From: a virus
Virus record (IMG/VR): IMGVR_UViG_3300007631_000004
Span: 1 to 33,412 of that record
DNA length: 33,412 nucleotides
Direction: 5' to 3' (one strand)
In this document: positions 6,040 to 12,110 of the stretch, in pieces
How the letters are laid out: every line of letters starts with the position of its first letter
Position numbering within the stretch: the first letter of the stretch is position 1
Notes under the pieces: model-generated
Databases searched by the model: none
What the model was told of the DNA's origin: nothing
Seen by the model: only the letters and a program-made list of their open reading frames with translations
Program-made: the position numbers and the translations under genes

Positions 6040-6486
6040 TTACCCCCACTCCTCCGAGTCGTGAACCGTCTCACACGACGGACAGAACGTCTTCTCGTAG
6101 CCGAACTCGAAGCCGTTGGCGGAGTACTTGTACCGAGTCCGTTCGGAGTGACAGTCCGCCTCAGGGCACTTCTCGGGATACTCCACCTCGTACCCGGAGA
6201 TATGGTCGTCCGACCGCTTGGCACCGTGGCGGGGCTCCCCTCGCGTGATACGGGCGTCGAGTATCCGAAGGTAGCCGACCGTCACCGGGAACCCGATACT
6301 GGCCTCCTCCAGCACACGCACGGCGTTGACGCTGGGCAGGTCGGTCACCTCGCCGTGACGGAACTCCTCGAAGGCGTCGGCAATCTCCTCGGGCTCCGGG
6401 CCGTTGATGGCGGGAATCGAACGTCGCTCGGGACGGCGGTTGTGCATCGGTGCGGCGTCAGCGTCGTGGTGTCGGTCTCGGGTCAT
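6040..6486 (-). CDS. Zinc-binding hypothetical protein, 148 aa
   Basis: The C-terminal 50 residues contain KCPEADCHS and FCPSCETVHDSEEW, two cysteine pairs compatible with one zinc-ribbon (C-x4-C / C-x2-C). The first 40 residues are disordered and rich in His and Arg (TRDRHHDADAAPMHNRRPERRS), unusual among these acidic proteins. The centre (VTVGYLRILDARITRG) resembles part of the 72-aa zinc-ribbon protein at 3463. It is the first gene of a three-gene operon. Confidence 0.8.
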   Translation of the reverse strand: MTRDRHHDADAAPMHNRRPERRSIPAINGPEPEEIADAFEEFRHGEVTDLPSVNAVRVLEEASIGFPVTVGYLRILDARITRGEPRHGAKRSDDHISGYEVEYPEKCPEADCHSERTRYKYSANGFEFGYEKTFCPSCETVHDSEEWG

Positions 6487-6506
6487 TGTCGTCTTGCCTC
6501 AACTGT

Positions 6507-6548
6507 ACGTATGGCCGGGAGGGTTATAATACCCGGTGAATCGGCAAG
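6507..6548 (-). promoter_or_regulatory. Promoter of the 6486-5639 operon
   Basis: The box TATTATAACC is followed by CTCCCGGCCATACGT on the minus strand, with CTTGCCGATTCAC (the conserved upstream motif) directly before it. The upstream flank also has GTAAACACACG. Confidence 0.75.
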
Positions 6549-6567
6549 GCGTCGTGTGTTTACCCAA

Positions 6568-6627
6568 CCTTTAAGTAAGGTAATTGCCCTGCGGTCCGCA
6601 CCGCAGTGCGAAAACCATACTTAAAGG
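6568..6627 (+). repeat. Intergenic palindrome, full (copy 9)
   Basis: Left arm CCTTTAAGTAAGGTAA then TTGCCCTGC; right arm GCAGTGCGAAAACC then ATACTTAAAGG. The apex CGGTCCGCACCG is a GC hairpin. Confidence 0.9.
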
Positions 6628-6657
6628 TACCGACCGACAAAAAGAGAGGCCGCGGCG

Positions 6658-6753
6658 CTACTCGTCGTCCAAGGCCGGGGAGCCGACCATCTCCACGTCC
6701 TCGACATTTTCGTTCATGAGCCTGTAGCCGCCGTTGAGTGAGTCTTCGGTCAT
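6658..6753 (-). CDS. Small acidic protein, 31 aa
   Basis: ATG 6751-6753 to TAG 6658-6660. The product begins MTEDSLNGGYRLMNENVEDV and ends EMVGSPALDDE. Its function is unknown. It has its own promoter immediately after the stop of the upstream 178-aa gene, with no palindrome between the two. An oligo-T tract follows the stop within 15 bases. Confidence 0.7.
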   Translation of the reverse strand: MTEDSLNGGYRLMNENVEDVEMVGSPALDDE

Positions 6754-6786
6754 GCGTATGTTGTTTGGGTCCGGGGGTCTTAAACT
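6754..6786 (-). promoter_or_regulatory. Promoter of the 31-aa gene
   Basis: The box GTTTAAGACC is followed by CCCGGACCC, directly abutting the TAA stop of the upstream gene. This is one of the few boundaries without a palindrome. Confidence 0.65.
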
Positions 6787-7323
6787 TTACTCCTCCGTGT
6801 ACTTGTCGAGGGCTCCTTCAAGGTCACCCTCATAGTCCCACGTCGCTTCGGTCCACGCGTCTTCGCCCTCTTCGAAGGCGTAGCCACGCGTCTCACCGCT
6901 TCGGGTTTCCCACTCCGGTTCGGGGAAATCTCGGGACACCTTAACCGACCACTCGGTGTCGTCGCGTGAGTGAGGCACAGTGACCTCGTAGATGTACTCC
7001 TCGTCGCCGTGGATGTTATCAGCGGGGTTCTCGACGCCGTGACCACCGAGGAAATACGCACGGTCGTAGTTCTCCATGTCGAAGGGGTCCTCGTCGTCTT
7101 CAAGCTCGCCAGCTTTCCACGACATGGAGCCGAGCTTACGCAGGAACATGAACTGAGCGGCCGCGTAGTTGGGACCGCGGACCCAGCCCTGCTCTTCGAG
7201 AACTTCTCGCAGTTCGGCCAGTTCGGGGATGATGCTGTCGGGGTAGCCGTCGGAGTGGTTGTAAATCTGTGCGACAGTGCCGCGGTCCGGGTGAACGAAT
7301 CGGAGTTGGGTTCGGGTACTCAT
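6787..7323 (-). CDS. Conserved haloarchaeal/haloviral-type protein, 178 aa
   Basis: The frame is open much further upstream, but that part runs through the palindrome and promoter. ATG 7321-7323 (MSTRTQLRFVHPDRG) is the start at the right distance from the box. The sequence TQLRFVHPDRGTVAQIYNHSDGYPDSIIPELAELREVLE and a later FLGGHGVENPADNIHGDEEYIYEV look like a family I have seen in haloarchaeal plasmids and viruses. It carries no named function. Conserved His, Asp and Gly in GHG and IHGDEEY suggest a structured, possibly metal-binding domain. It is a single-gene cassette. Confidence 0.8.
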   Translation of the reverse strand: MSTRTQLRFVHPDRGTVAQIYNHSDGYPDSIIPELAELREVLEEQGWVRGPNYAAAQFMFLRKLGSMSWKAGELEDDEDPFDMENYDRAYFLGGHGVENPADNIHGDEEYIYEVTVPHSRDDTEWSVKVSRDFPEPEWETRSGETRGYAFEEGEDAWTEATWDYEGDLEGALDKYTEE

Positions 7324-7350
7324 TTGGTGTCTGACCTCATCTATACGTAT

Positions 7351-7390
7351 GGCCGGGTGGTACTTAATGAGTGGTGAACCGGCAATACTT
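7351..7390 (-). promoter_or_regulatory. Promoter of the 7323-6787 gene
   Basis: The upstream motif GTATTGCCGGTTCAC, 4-5 bases, then the box CATTAAGTACC, ACCCGGCC and the start region ATACGTATAG. It is a clean example of the array promoter. Confidence 0.8.
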
Positions 7391-7403
7391 GTGGTACCCC
7401 CTC

Positions 7404-7461
7404 CCTTTAAGTATAGATGTTGCTCTGCGGTCCGCCGCAGTGCAGAAACCCCACTTAAAGG
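7404..7461 (+). repeat. Intergenic palindrome, full (copy 10)
   Basis: Left arm CCTTTAAGTATAGATG then TTGCTCTGC; right arm GCAGTGCAGAAACC then CCACTTAAAGG. The apex is CGGTCCGCCG, a stem closed by a TCCG (UNCG-type) tetraloop in RNA form. Confidence 0.9.
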
Positions 7462-7489
7462 TGGTGATACCAATAAAAAATCCGACCGG

Positions 7490-8236
7490 TTACTCAAACA
7501 GCATATTCAGTTCCGGCTCGCTCATGAGCGCCCCGTCAAACCACGCCTCATGATGAGCTACCTGCGTCTCCACGTCGAGTCGGTTGGCGGTATCGGGGTC
7601 CATATTCGTTCGATTGAACCGCTGATAGTCGAATAACACCCACTGAAGGTGGTACGGGTCTAACTCCACCTCAAGCACCGGAAACAGGTCACACACGTCG
7701 GTGCACAGACTCTCATACCTATCTACCACGACGGTGGTCGGTTGGCTATCTATCCCCATAATCCGACACACGTTCGCGTCAAGGCACATTTTCTCGGTGA
7801 AACCGAGGTTGGCCAGCATGAAGGGAACTTTCACTGTACCCACGAACTTGAGACGGTCTATCGCCGTTTTGTGCATGGTATCAAGGCCTCTCTCATTGTA
7901 GTCGGTAACGAGCGTTTCCCAAATGTCGGGTTCTTGAAGGCACTGAGACAGGTACTTTTTCTTTTGACCGTTGTAGTTGACACGCTCAAGGGCCCGCTCA
8001 AGGCCGTCACCACTGAGTATGCGACGGAAAGCCTCCTCGTGGATATGCAGGGGCGTCTGTACGCTGATAACGGAGTTGACGTATGAGAGCTTGAGGTAGT
8101 CCTTCTTAGTCTCCCGGTCGGCTTTTTTGAACCGCTCACGGATAGTGTCGAGTTGCCCCCAAATACGCTGATAGGTCGCTTCATGAGTCCGGTAGTGTGC
8201 TACAATCTCTGACCGCGTGGCGTCACTTAGGTCCAT
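7490..8236 (-). CDS. Putative HhH-GPD-type DNA glycosylase/lyase, 248 aa
   Basis: Probably a base-excision-type glycosylase fold. Residues 52-70 (VNSVISVQTPLHIHEEAF) resemble the opening 'ILSQQT' helix of HhH-GPD enzymes. Residues about 127-145 (DRLKFVGTVKVPFMLANLG) have the helix-hairpin-helix pattern, with K136 where OGG1/AGOG-like enzymes carry the catalytic lysine. LDAN (D153) follows where these enzymes have the catalytic aspartate, as in LDTH. The protein is longer than most neighbours and a single-gene cassette. In a virus it might remove damaged or modified bases, or act on host DNA. The assignment rests on motifs I see, not a search; a different helical protein is possible. Confidence 0.55.
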   Translation of the reverse strand: MDLSDATRSEIVAHYRTHEATYQRIWGQLDTIRERFKKADRETKKDYLKLSYVNSVISVQTPLHIHEEAFRRILSGDGLERALERVNYNGQKKKYLSQCLQEPDIWETLVTDYNERGLDTMHKTAIDRLKFVGTVKVPFMLANLGFTEKMCLDANVCRIMGIDSQPTTVVVDRYESLCTDVCDLFPVLEVELDPYHLQWVLFDYQRFNRTNMDPDTANRLDVETQVAHHEAWFDGALMSEPELNMLFE

Positions 8237-8245
8237 GCTACACCC

Positions 8246-8290
8246 TATGCTTGAACCGGGAGGGTACTAAAGAGTGGGGAATCGGCAATA
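8246..8290 (-). promoter_or_regulatory. Promoter of the 248-aa gene
   Basis: TATTGCCGATTCCCC, then the box CTTTAGTACC, CTCCCGG and TTCAAGCATAG. ATG is about 35 bases from the box. Confidence 0.75.
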
Positions 8291-8306
8291 TTTGTAGCAC
8301 CCCCTC

Positions 8307-8366
8307 CCTTTAAGTATAGATGTTGCCCTGCCGGCCGGCCGCAGAGCAAGACCCTTACTTAAAGAT
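8307..8366 (+). repeat. Intergenic palindrome, full (copy 11)
   Basis: Left arm CCTTTAAGTATAGATG then TTGCCCTGC; right arm GCAGAGCAAGACCC then TTACTTAAAGAT. Here GCCCTGC / GCAGAGC gives an almost perfect inner stem. Confidence 0.9.
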
Positions 8367-8382
8367 GGTGGTCCAGAAAACG

Positions 8383-8580
8383 CTACCCCCAGCGCCAGCG
8401 GACTCGACGCTTCAGCCGAGTCTGGCGGTCGTCGCACTGTCCACACAGTCGACGGTCGTCGGGGTAGTAGCCGACTGCTCGGTCACCGAGGAGCACACGC
8501 CCGCACTCCTCGCACTGTACGTCCGGAAAGCACCGTTGGGGGCGCTCTCGTGTATCGTATTGGTACTGTTCAGGTCTCAC
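8383..8580 (-). CDS. Zinc-finger-like basic protein, 65 aa
   Basis: GTG start at 8578-8580 (MRPEQYQYDTRERP). It contains QCEECGRV (about residues 22-29) and LCGQCDDR (about 45-52), a C-x2-C / C-x2-C zinc site. The tail is Arg/Trp-rich (TRLKRRVRWRWG), so it is one of the few basic proteins in the array and a plausible nucleic-acid binder. It is the second gene of an operon. A perfect 8-bp hairpin lies between the upstream stop and this GTG. Confidence 0.7.
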   Translation of the reverse strand: MRPEQYQYDTRERPQRCFPDVQCEECGRVLLGDRAVGYYPDDRRLCGQCDDRQTRLKRRVRWRWG

Positions 8581-8582
8581 GG

Positions 8583-8603
8583 AGTAGGGGACTTTCCCCT
8601 ACT
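8583..8603 (-). promoter_or_regulatory. Hairpin overlapping a stop codon, before a GTG start
   Basis: The arms AGTAGGGG and CCCCTACT are a perfect 8-bp inverted repeat with a 5-base loop. The hairpin includes the TAG stop of the 118-aa gene and ends 2 bases before the GTG of the 65-aa gene. It could couple or attenuate translation, or terminate part of the transcripts. Confidence 0.5.
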
Positions 8604-8955
8604 TGTACACGACACGCCCTGTATCGTTGACCTTGTACCCGTCCTTGTCATGCTCAGCCCGGGCGTGTGCGTTGATGACCGTGAGGCCAAAGGCCTCCAT
8701 CATCAGGTTCGTGTTGGACCCATCAGCGTGTTTCATAGCGTTGTACAGGTCCCCGTCCCACATGTAGTTCCCGAACGAGCCGAACGACGTTCGACCGTAT
8801 TCGAGGACCGCCTCGGCGTTCTCACGGACGCTGTTACGCTCTCCCTCTGCGTCGTGCATTGCCAGCCGAACGAACGGGAACGAGGCACCCTGTTCGAGGA
8901 GTTCGGCAATCTGGTCTTCGGTGAGTTCATCGTATCGGCTTTCGGTTTCGCTCAT
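8599..8955 (-). CDS. Hypothetical protein, 118 aa
   Basis: Unrecognised. A helical N-terminus (YDELTEDQIAELLEQGASFPFVRLAMHDAEGE) is followed by a central region with Tyr/Phe/Gly (YGRTSFGSFGNYMWDGDLYNAMKHADGSNTNLMMEAFGLTVINAHARAEHD). Its size and composition do not match a family I know. It is the first gene of a two-gene operon with a consensus promoter. Confidence 0.8.
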   Translation of the reverse strand: MSETESRYDELTEDQIAELLEQGASFPFVRLAMHDAEGERNSVRENAEAVLEYGRTSFGSFGNYMWDGDLYNAMKHADGSNTNLMMEAFGLTVINAHARAEHDKDGYKVNDTGRVVYK

Positions 8956-8975
8956 AGTTTGTCTCGCCTCAACAG

Positions 8976-9022
8976 TACGTATGGCCGGAGGGTACTTAAT
9001 GACTCATGAACCGGCAATACTT
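8976..9022 (-). promoter_or_regulatory. Promoter of the 8955-8383 operon
   Basis: GTATTGCCGGTTCAT, then the box CATTAAGTACC, CTCCGGCC and ATACGTAC. Confidence 0.8.
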
Positions 9023-9035
9023 GTGGTACCCCCTC

Positions 9036-9094
9036 CCTTTAAGTATAGATGTTGCCCTGCGGTGCGGCCGCAGTGCAGAAACATCACTTAAAGG
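9036..9094 (+). repeat. Intergenic palindrome, full (copy 12)
   Basis: Left arm CCTTTAAGTATAGATG then TTGCCCTGC; right arm GCAGTGCAGAAAC then ATCACTTAAAGG. The GATGTT of the left arm is matched by AACATC in the right arm. Confidence 0.9.
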
Positions 9095-9120
9095 TATGGG
9101 TGTCAAAAATGCCAGCTACG

Positions 9121-9591
9121 TTACTCGAAGCCGTAGAGCTTACCCACCTTCTTGTGTTCCCGGAGAACGTTTGCGAGACCTTTTTTGTTGTCGAGGTGTC
9201 GGGCGGTGAATATGACAGTCGCGGCATCTTCGACTGTCTCTTTCGTATCACTGTTGATACCCATCGAAGCCATTACCATGCCCTCAATGGAGCCCCACGC
9301 GTTGCCGAGCTTACCCATGAACTTTGTCATGTAGTACTCCGGAGTCCCTATCTGTACGTGGTCGCGTTTCATCATACCGTCACCGCGCTTCTTGGGTCGG
9401 TAGGTCCGAAGGTACCACTCTTTGGCCGTCCCGATATTAACACTGTCCGGGTCACCGCCGTTTTCAGCCACGAGCATGGGTAGCGTCTCCAGTCGCTCAA
9501 ACAGCGGCTCACCGTGAGTCTCCCAGTTCTCGCATTGTTTCGGGGTCCAGTTCGACTTGAGGGTTTCGAGGTCGGTCTCGGGTTCCGTCAT
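9121..9591 (-). CDS. Hypothetical protein, 156 aa
   Basis: Unrecognised. Its opening MTEPETDLETL resembles that of the next cassette (MTEAETEVETV) at DNA level too. The body is helical and unusually basic in the middle (KEWYLRTYRPKKRGDGMMKRDHVQIGTPEYYMTKFMGKLGNAW), then has a helix with LDNKKGLANVLREHKKVGKLYGFE. The positive patches suggest contact with nucleic acid or the ribosome, but this is inference. Single-gene cassette. Confidence 0.8.
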   Translation of the reverse strand: MTEPETDLETLKSNWTPKQCENWETHGEPLFERLETLPMLVAENGGDPDSVNIGTAKEWYLRTYRPKKRGDGMMKRDHVQIGTPEYYMTKFMGKLGNAWGSIEGMVMASMGINSDTKETVEDAATVIFTARHLDNKKGLANVLREHKKVGKLYGFE

Positions 9592-9599
9592 GCTACACT

Positions 9600-9650
9600 C
9601 TATGCTTGGGCCGGATGGGTACTAAAGTGTTGGGAAGCGGCAAACACAGT
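9600..9650 (-). promoter_or_regulatory. Promoter of the 156-aa gene
   Basis: The box CTTTAGTACC, then CATCCGGCCCAAGCATAG. The upstream position carries CACTGTGTTTGCCGCTTCCC, a hybrid of the CACTGTGTTTAC motif and the TTGCCGGTTC motif. Confidence 0.75.
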
Positions 9651-9663
9651 GGTGCACCCACTG

Positions 9664-9721
9664 GTTTTAAGTATGGATGTTGCCCTGCGGTCCGCCGCAG
9701 TGCAGAAACATTACTTAAAGG
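9664..9721 (+). repeat. Intergenic palindrome, full (copy 13)
   Basis: Left arm TTTTAAGTATGGATG then TTGCCCTGC; right arm GCAGTGCAGAAAC then ATTACTTAAAGG. The apex is CGGTCCGCCG. Confidence 0.9.
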
Positions 9722-9749
9722 TACCTGTCGGCAAAAGAAAACGTGTTGC

Positions 9750-10250
9750 TTAGATGAACTGTCGGTCTTCGGGGTCTTCACCCTTGATGTGATTCGCTCG
9801 TTGTTTGATAGCGTCGTAAATCTCCCTTACAGCCCCCTCCTCTCCCGAGATACCGATATAGGAGGCATATCCCTCCTCTTTCTGGCGCATATCGGGGTTG
9901 GAGTATTCTCCCGTAAGGGGATTGTTACCCGTGATGAGAGCGACGTTTCGGTTGGCCCACACAAACACCCCGTAGTCACGGTCGGGGTCCTCGGGCCGTT
10001 TATCCACCTTAGAGTACTGGGGGTCCGGAACCGGGTCGTAATGGTCGGGGTTGTAGTACATGTCGGGTGAAAGGTCGAACGTGGCCAGCAGTTCTGCGAA
10101 ATTCTCGGAGTTGCCGAAGTCCGTCAGGTCAAACCCGGCCTCACAGTCAGGTTCGTTATGCTGTACCTGTATGAGACTCCCGTTCTGCGTCACGGTAATG
10201 TGTTCAACGGGTGATTCAACGGTCTCGACTTCGGTCTCGGCTTCGGTCAT
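9750..10250 (-). CDS. Acidic hypothetical protein, 166 aa
   Basis: Unrecognised. It has a disordered acidic start (TEAETEVETVESPVE), then strands ITVTQNGSLIQVQHNE. The centre is rich in Tyr/Asp/Pro (DMYYNPDHYDPVPDPQYSKVDKRPEDPDRDYGVFVWANRNVALITGNNP), and the C-terminus is helical (AVREIYDAIKQRANHIKGEDPEDRQF). Single-gene cassette whose 5' coding end shares sequence with the 156-aa gene. Confidence 0.8.
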   Translation of the reverse strand: MTEAETEVETVESPVEHITVTQNGSLIQVQHNEPDCEAGFDLTDFGNSENFAELLATFDLSPDMYYNPDHYDPVPDPQYSKVDKRPEDPDRDYGVFVWANRNVALITGNNPLTGEYSNPDMRQKEEGYASYIGISGEEGAVREIYDAIKQRANHIKGEDPEDRQFI

Positions 10251-10258
10251 GCTACACT

Positions 10259-10310
10259 CTATGCTTGGGCCGGATGGGTACTAAATTATTGGGAAGCGGC
10301 AACATAATGG
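10259..10310 (-). promoter_or_regulatory. Promoter of the 166-aa gene
   Basis: TGTTGCCGCTTCCC, then the box ATTTAGTACC and CATCCGGCCCAAGCATAG. Confidence 0.75.
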
Positions 10311-10322
10311 GTCCACCCCCTA

Positions 10323-10380
10323 CCTTTAAGTATGGATGTTGCCCTGCGGTCCGCCGCAGTGCAGAAACATTACTTAAAGG
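10323..10380 (+). repeat. Intergenic palindrome, full (copy 14)
   Basis: Left arm CCTTTAAGTATGGATG then TTGCCCTGC; right arm GCAGTGCAGAAAC then ATTACTTAAAGG. It is nearly identical to copy 13. Confidence 0.9.
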
Positions 10381-10439
10381 TACTGGTGCCATAAAAAGAG
10401 CGTCGCGTGTGTTTACTCCTCTTCGGTGAAGGGGCGAGG

Positions 10440-10589
10440 CTACTCCTCGTATTCGTCCTGTAGGTCTCCCTCCAGTGCGTGGATACGATTCCGGTACCGG
10501 ACAGCCTCCTCCTCGGATATGTCCCCCATCGCTTCGAGTTCGTCCACGTGGATGAGGAGCTTCTCGGTGTGGTCCTCTACGAAGCTCAT
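10440..10589 (-). CDS. Small acidic helical protein, 49 aa
   Basis: ATG 10587-10589 to TAG 10440-10442. The product begins MSFVEDHTEKLLIHVDELEA and continues as a likely helical hairpin (EEEAVRYRNRIHALEGDLQDEYEE). Its function is unknown. It overlaps the upstream 103-aa gene by 4 bases (ATGA), so the two are coupled. The oligo-T (CTTTTTATGG) lies about 45 bases after the stop. Confidence 0.75.
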   Translation of the reverse strand: MSFVEDHTEKLLIHVDELEAMGDISEEEAVRYRNRIHALEGDLQDEYEE

Positions 10590-10897
10590 TGTCCGACCAC
10601 CTCAAAGCCGTAATCTTCGAGCGTCTGGCGGGCGTTTTCCTCGGGGTCGGATAGCCGGCTGGGGTCGGTCGTGTTGAAGTGGTATACCTCCCCGGTGTCG
10701 ACGTTGTTATTGGGGTCCAGCGGCCACGCATTGGGGTTGTAGACGTTGAAGCCCGTCCCACCGTACCACACCGCTATCAGCGCCTTATCGGGGTGGTAGC
10801 CGATTAGCTCGGCACCGCCGAACACTCGGGCGATTACCTTCGACATGTTGAAACTGCTCGGTACGGCGGCCAGTTCTTCGGGTAGGTCTTCGGTCAT
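10586..10897 (-). CDS. Hypothetical protein, 103 aa
   Basis: Unrecognised. Residues 17-60 (NMSKVIARVFGGAELIGYHPDKALIAVWYGGTGFNVYNPNAWP) form a beta-rich core with many Gly and aromatic residues. The C-terminus (PEENARQTLEDYGFEVV) is a helix and strand. It is first in a two-gene operon. Confidence 0.8.
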   Translation of the reverse strand: MTEDLPEELAAVPSSFNMSKVIARVFGGAELIGYHPDKALIAVWYGGTGFNVYNPNAWPLDPNNNVDTGEVYHFNTTDPSRLSDPEENARQTLEDYGFEVVGQ

Positions 10898-10907
10898 GCT
10901 ACACTCA

Positions 10908-10952
10908 ATGCTTGGGCCCGGGGGTACTTAATGACTCATGAACCAGCAATTA
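10908..10952 (-). promoter_or_regulatory. Promoter of the 10897-10440 operon
   Basis: ATTGCTGGTTCAT, then the box CATTAAGTACC and CCCGGGCCCAAGCATTG. Confidence 0.75.
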
Positions 10953-10968
10953 TTACGCCGAACCCTCA

Positions 10969-11027
10969 CCTTTAAGTATATTTGTTGCCCTGCCGTGCGG
11001 CCGCAGAGCAAGACCTTTACTTAAAGG
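10969..11027 (+). repeat. Intergenic palindrome, full (copy 15)
   Basis: Left arm CCTTTAAGTATATTTG then TTGCCCTGC; right arm GCAGAGCAAGACC then TTTACTTAAAGG. The apex is CGTGCGGCC. Confidence 0.9.
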
Positions 11028-11052
11028 TATGGGTGTCAAAAAACTCCGACCG

Positions 11053-11499
11053 CTACGGCTTGTGCTCAAACTGTCGCTGAAGGCGGTGGAGAACCATATC
11101 AGCGACTTTCAGGTGGTGGTCGTCGTAGTGGGGAACGGCGTCCTCCGGGTCGATTCGAGGTTTCGCCTTGGACTCACGCAGGGCGAATTGAAGGTCCATG
11201 ACCTGTATCCACGACAGCGTGATTTTGTTCCACTGGCCCTTTGCACACTGAAGTTGTGCGTGCAGGTTGGCGTGATAGCTGTAATCCTCGCTCGGCCGCG
11301 GGTCGTACTGACGGACCCAGTTAGTCGAATCGGGGAACTTCTCGAAGTCGAACGTCTCCAGCACCATGCCGTTCAGCCGCTCACACACGAGCTTAGGAAG
11401 GTACACGTCGCGTAGTTCGGGCTCGGCGGACTGTACGGGCTTCGGGTAGGTTTCGTCGTTCTGGACCACACGCACACCGGGTCGGTCTTGCACTGACAT
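11053..11499 (-). CDS. Hypothetical protein, 148 aa
   Basis: Unrecognised. It starts MSVQDRPGVRVVQNDETYP; the first 15 coding bases match those of the genes at 15937 and 17238 (SVQD/AVQD). The body has helix LPKLVCERLNGMVLETFDFEKFP and a basic, His-rich C-terminus (HYDDHHLKVADMVLHRLQRQFEHKP). Single-gene cassette. Confidence 0.8.
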   Translation of the reverse strand: MSVQDRPGVRVVQNDETYPKPVQSAEPELRDVYLPKLVCERLNGMVLETFDFEKFPDSTNWVRQYDPRPSEDYSYHANLHAQLQCAKGQWNKITLSWIQVMDLQFALRESKAKPRIDPEDAVPHYDDHHLKVADMVLHRLQRQFEHKP

Positions 11500-11512
11500 G
11501 CTACACTTGCGT

Positions 11513-11558
11513 ATTGAGTCGGATGGGACTTAATACCCCGTGAGCCGGCAATACTTGT
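11513..11558 (-). promoter_or_regulatory. Promoter of the 148-aa gene at 11053
   Basis: GTATTGCCGGCTCAC, then the box TATTAAGTCC and CATCCGAC. Confidence 0.75.
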
Positions 11559-11570
11559 AGTACCCCCATA

Positions 11571-11628
11571 CCTTTAAGTATAGATGTTGCCCTGCGGTCC
11601 GCCGCAGTGCAGAAACCATACTTAAAGG
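11571..11628 (+). repeat. Intergenic palindrome, full (copy 16)
   Basis: Left arm CCTTTAAGTATAGATG then TTGCCCTGC; right arm GCAGTGCAGAAACC then ATACTTAAAGG. The apex is CGGTCCGCCG. It follows the 3' end of a tRNA-like gene rather than an ORF. Confidence 0.9.
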
Positions 11629-11640
11629 TTACGTATAAAA

Positions 11641-11731
11641 TGAGTCCGGCGGGACTTGAACCCGCGTCTCCTATCGGAAGGATAACCTACGCAGTACTCG
11701 TTACTTCCCACGCGCACTACCCCACGGACTC
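11641..11731 (-). tRNA. tRNA-like gene, class II size, atypical D-arm (possibly Ser-CGA)
   Basis: On the minus strand the 7-bp acceptor stem GAGTCCG/CGGACTC and T-arm GCGGG-TTCAAGT-CCCGC are perfect, with A as discriminator and no encoded CCA. The 90-nt length suits a class II tRNA with a long variable arm (a TATC/GATA hairpin is visible). A candidate anticodon arm is GAAGT-AACGAGT-ACTGC with CGA in the loop. That would read Ser, but residue 33 would be A instead of U and one stem pair is mismatched. The D-arm is not canonical. An oligo-T (TTTTATAC) follows. Its identity is uncertain; it could be degenerate. Confidence 0.6.
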
Positions 11732-11742
11732 GCAAAGTGATA

Positions 11743-11764
11743 GGGGAGAGGTTGGCCTCTCCCC
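11743..11764 (-). terminator. GC hairpin after the DDDGP micropeptide, before the tRNA-like gene
   Basis: The arms GGGGAGAGG and CCTCTCCCC are perfect over 9 bp with a 4-base loop. The same hairpin with compensating base changes (GGGGAGGGG / CCCCCTCCCC) follows the related micropeptide at 17204, there with an oligo-T. Here it may separate or process the mRNA from the tRNA. Confidence 0.6.
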
Positions 11765-11768
11765 GCTC

Positions 11769-11804
11769 CTATGGCCCGTCGTCGTCCTCTTCGGTCTCAG
11801 TCAT
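11769..11804 (-). CDS. Micropeptide ending DDDGP, 11 aa
   Basis: ATG 11802-11804 overlaps the stop of the upstream gene (TAATG). The product is MTETEEDDDGP, then TAG. Two other cassettes carry equivalent last genes, MSEKEDDDGP (17204) and MAAQDDDGP (18144), each overlapping or adjoining an upstream stop. The recurrent C-terminal DDDGP argues for translation or for a conserved RNA role of that segment. Confidence 0.5.
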   Translation of the reverse strand: MTETEEDDDGP

Positions 11805-11959
11805 TATTCGAGGTCCCCCTCGAAGACCCAGCGAGTAGCGCCTTCGTGCTCTCCGTCGAGGTAGCGGATGTGTCGCATTTCTTTACCACGGTGGGACTCC
11901 GTGTCGATGGTCTCAACTTCGGTACCGTCGTGCATCGCCTTAGCTTCGGTCACTGCCAT
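11804..11959 (-). CDS. Small hypothetical protein, 51 aa
   Basis: I chose ATG 11957-11959 (MAVTEAKAMHDGTEVE); longer in-frame versions run through the promoter and palindrome. The product has a helix at the start and a likely beta-hairpin MRHIRYLDGEHEGATRWVFEGDLE at the end. Its function is unknown. It shares a transcript with the 11-aa micropeptide and perhaps the tRNA-like gene. Confidence 0.75.
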   Translation of the reverse strand: MAVTEAKAMHDGTEVETIDTESHRGKEMRHIRYLDGEHEGATRWVFEGDLE

Positions 11960-11969
11960 TGCAATTGAA

Positions 11970-12010
11970 TCAAGGGCCGGGAGGGACTTAAACCGCACGA
12001 AGCCGGTAAT
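11970..12010 (-). promoter_or_regulatory. Promoter of the 11959 cassette (with tRNA-like gene)
   Basis: ATTACCGGCTTCGTG, then the box GTTTAAGTCC and CTCCCGGCCCTTG. Confidence 0.75.
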
Positions 12011-12027
12011 CTTGTTTCTTTCCCATA

Positions 12028-12085
12028 CCTTTAAGTATAGATGTTGCCCTGCGGTCCGCCGCAGTGTGAAAACATCACTTAAAGG
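12028..12085 (+). repeat. Intergenic palindrome, full (copy 17)
   Basis: Left arm CCTTTAAGTATAGATG then TTGCCCTGC; right arm GCAGTGTGAAAAC then ATCACTTAAAGG. The flanks ACC and GGTGTGGGTGTC extend the pairing. Confidence 0.9.
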
Positions 12086-12110
12086 TGTGGGTGTCAAAAA
12101 GAAGTGTCAG

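Noticed and set aside
6787-7497. Longer version (236 aa) of the 178-aa gene
   Set aside because: The extra N-terminus is translated palindrome and promoter sequence (ALRRTAEQHLYLK). The same artefact appears in other frames that cross a palindrome.
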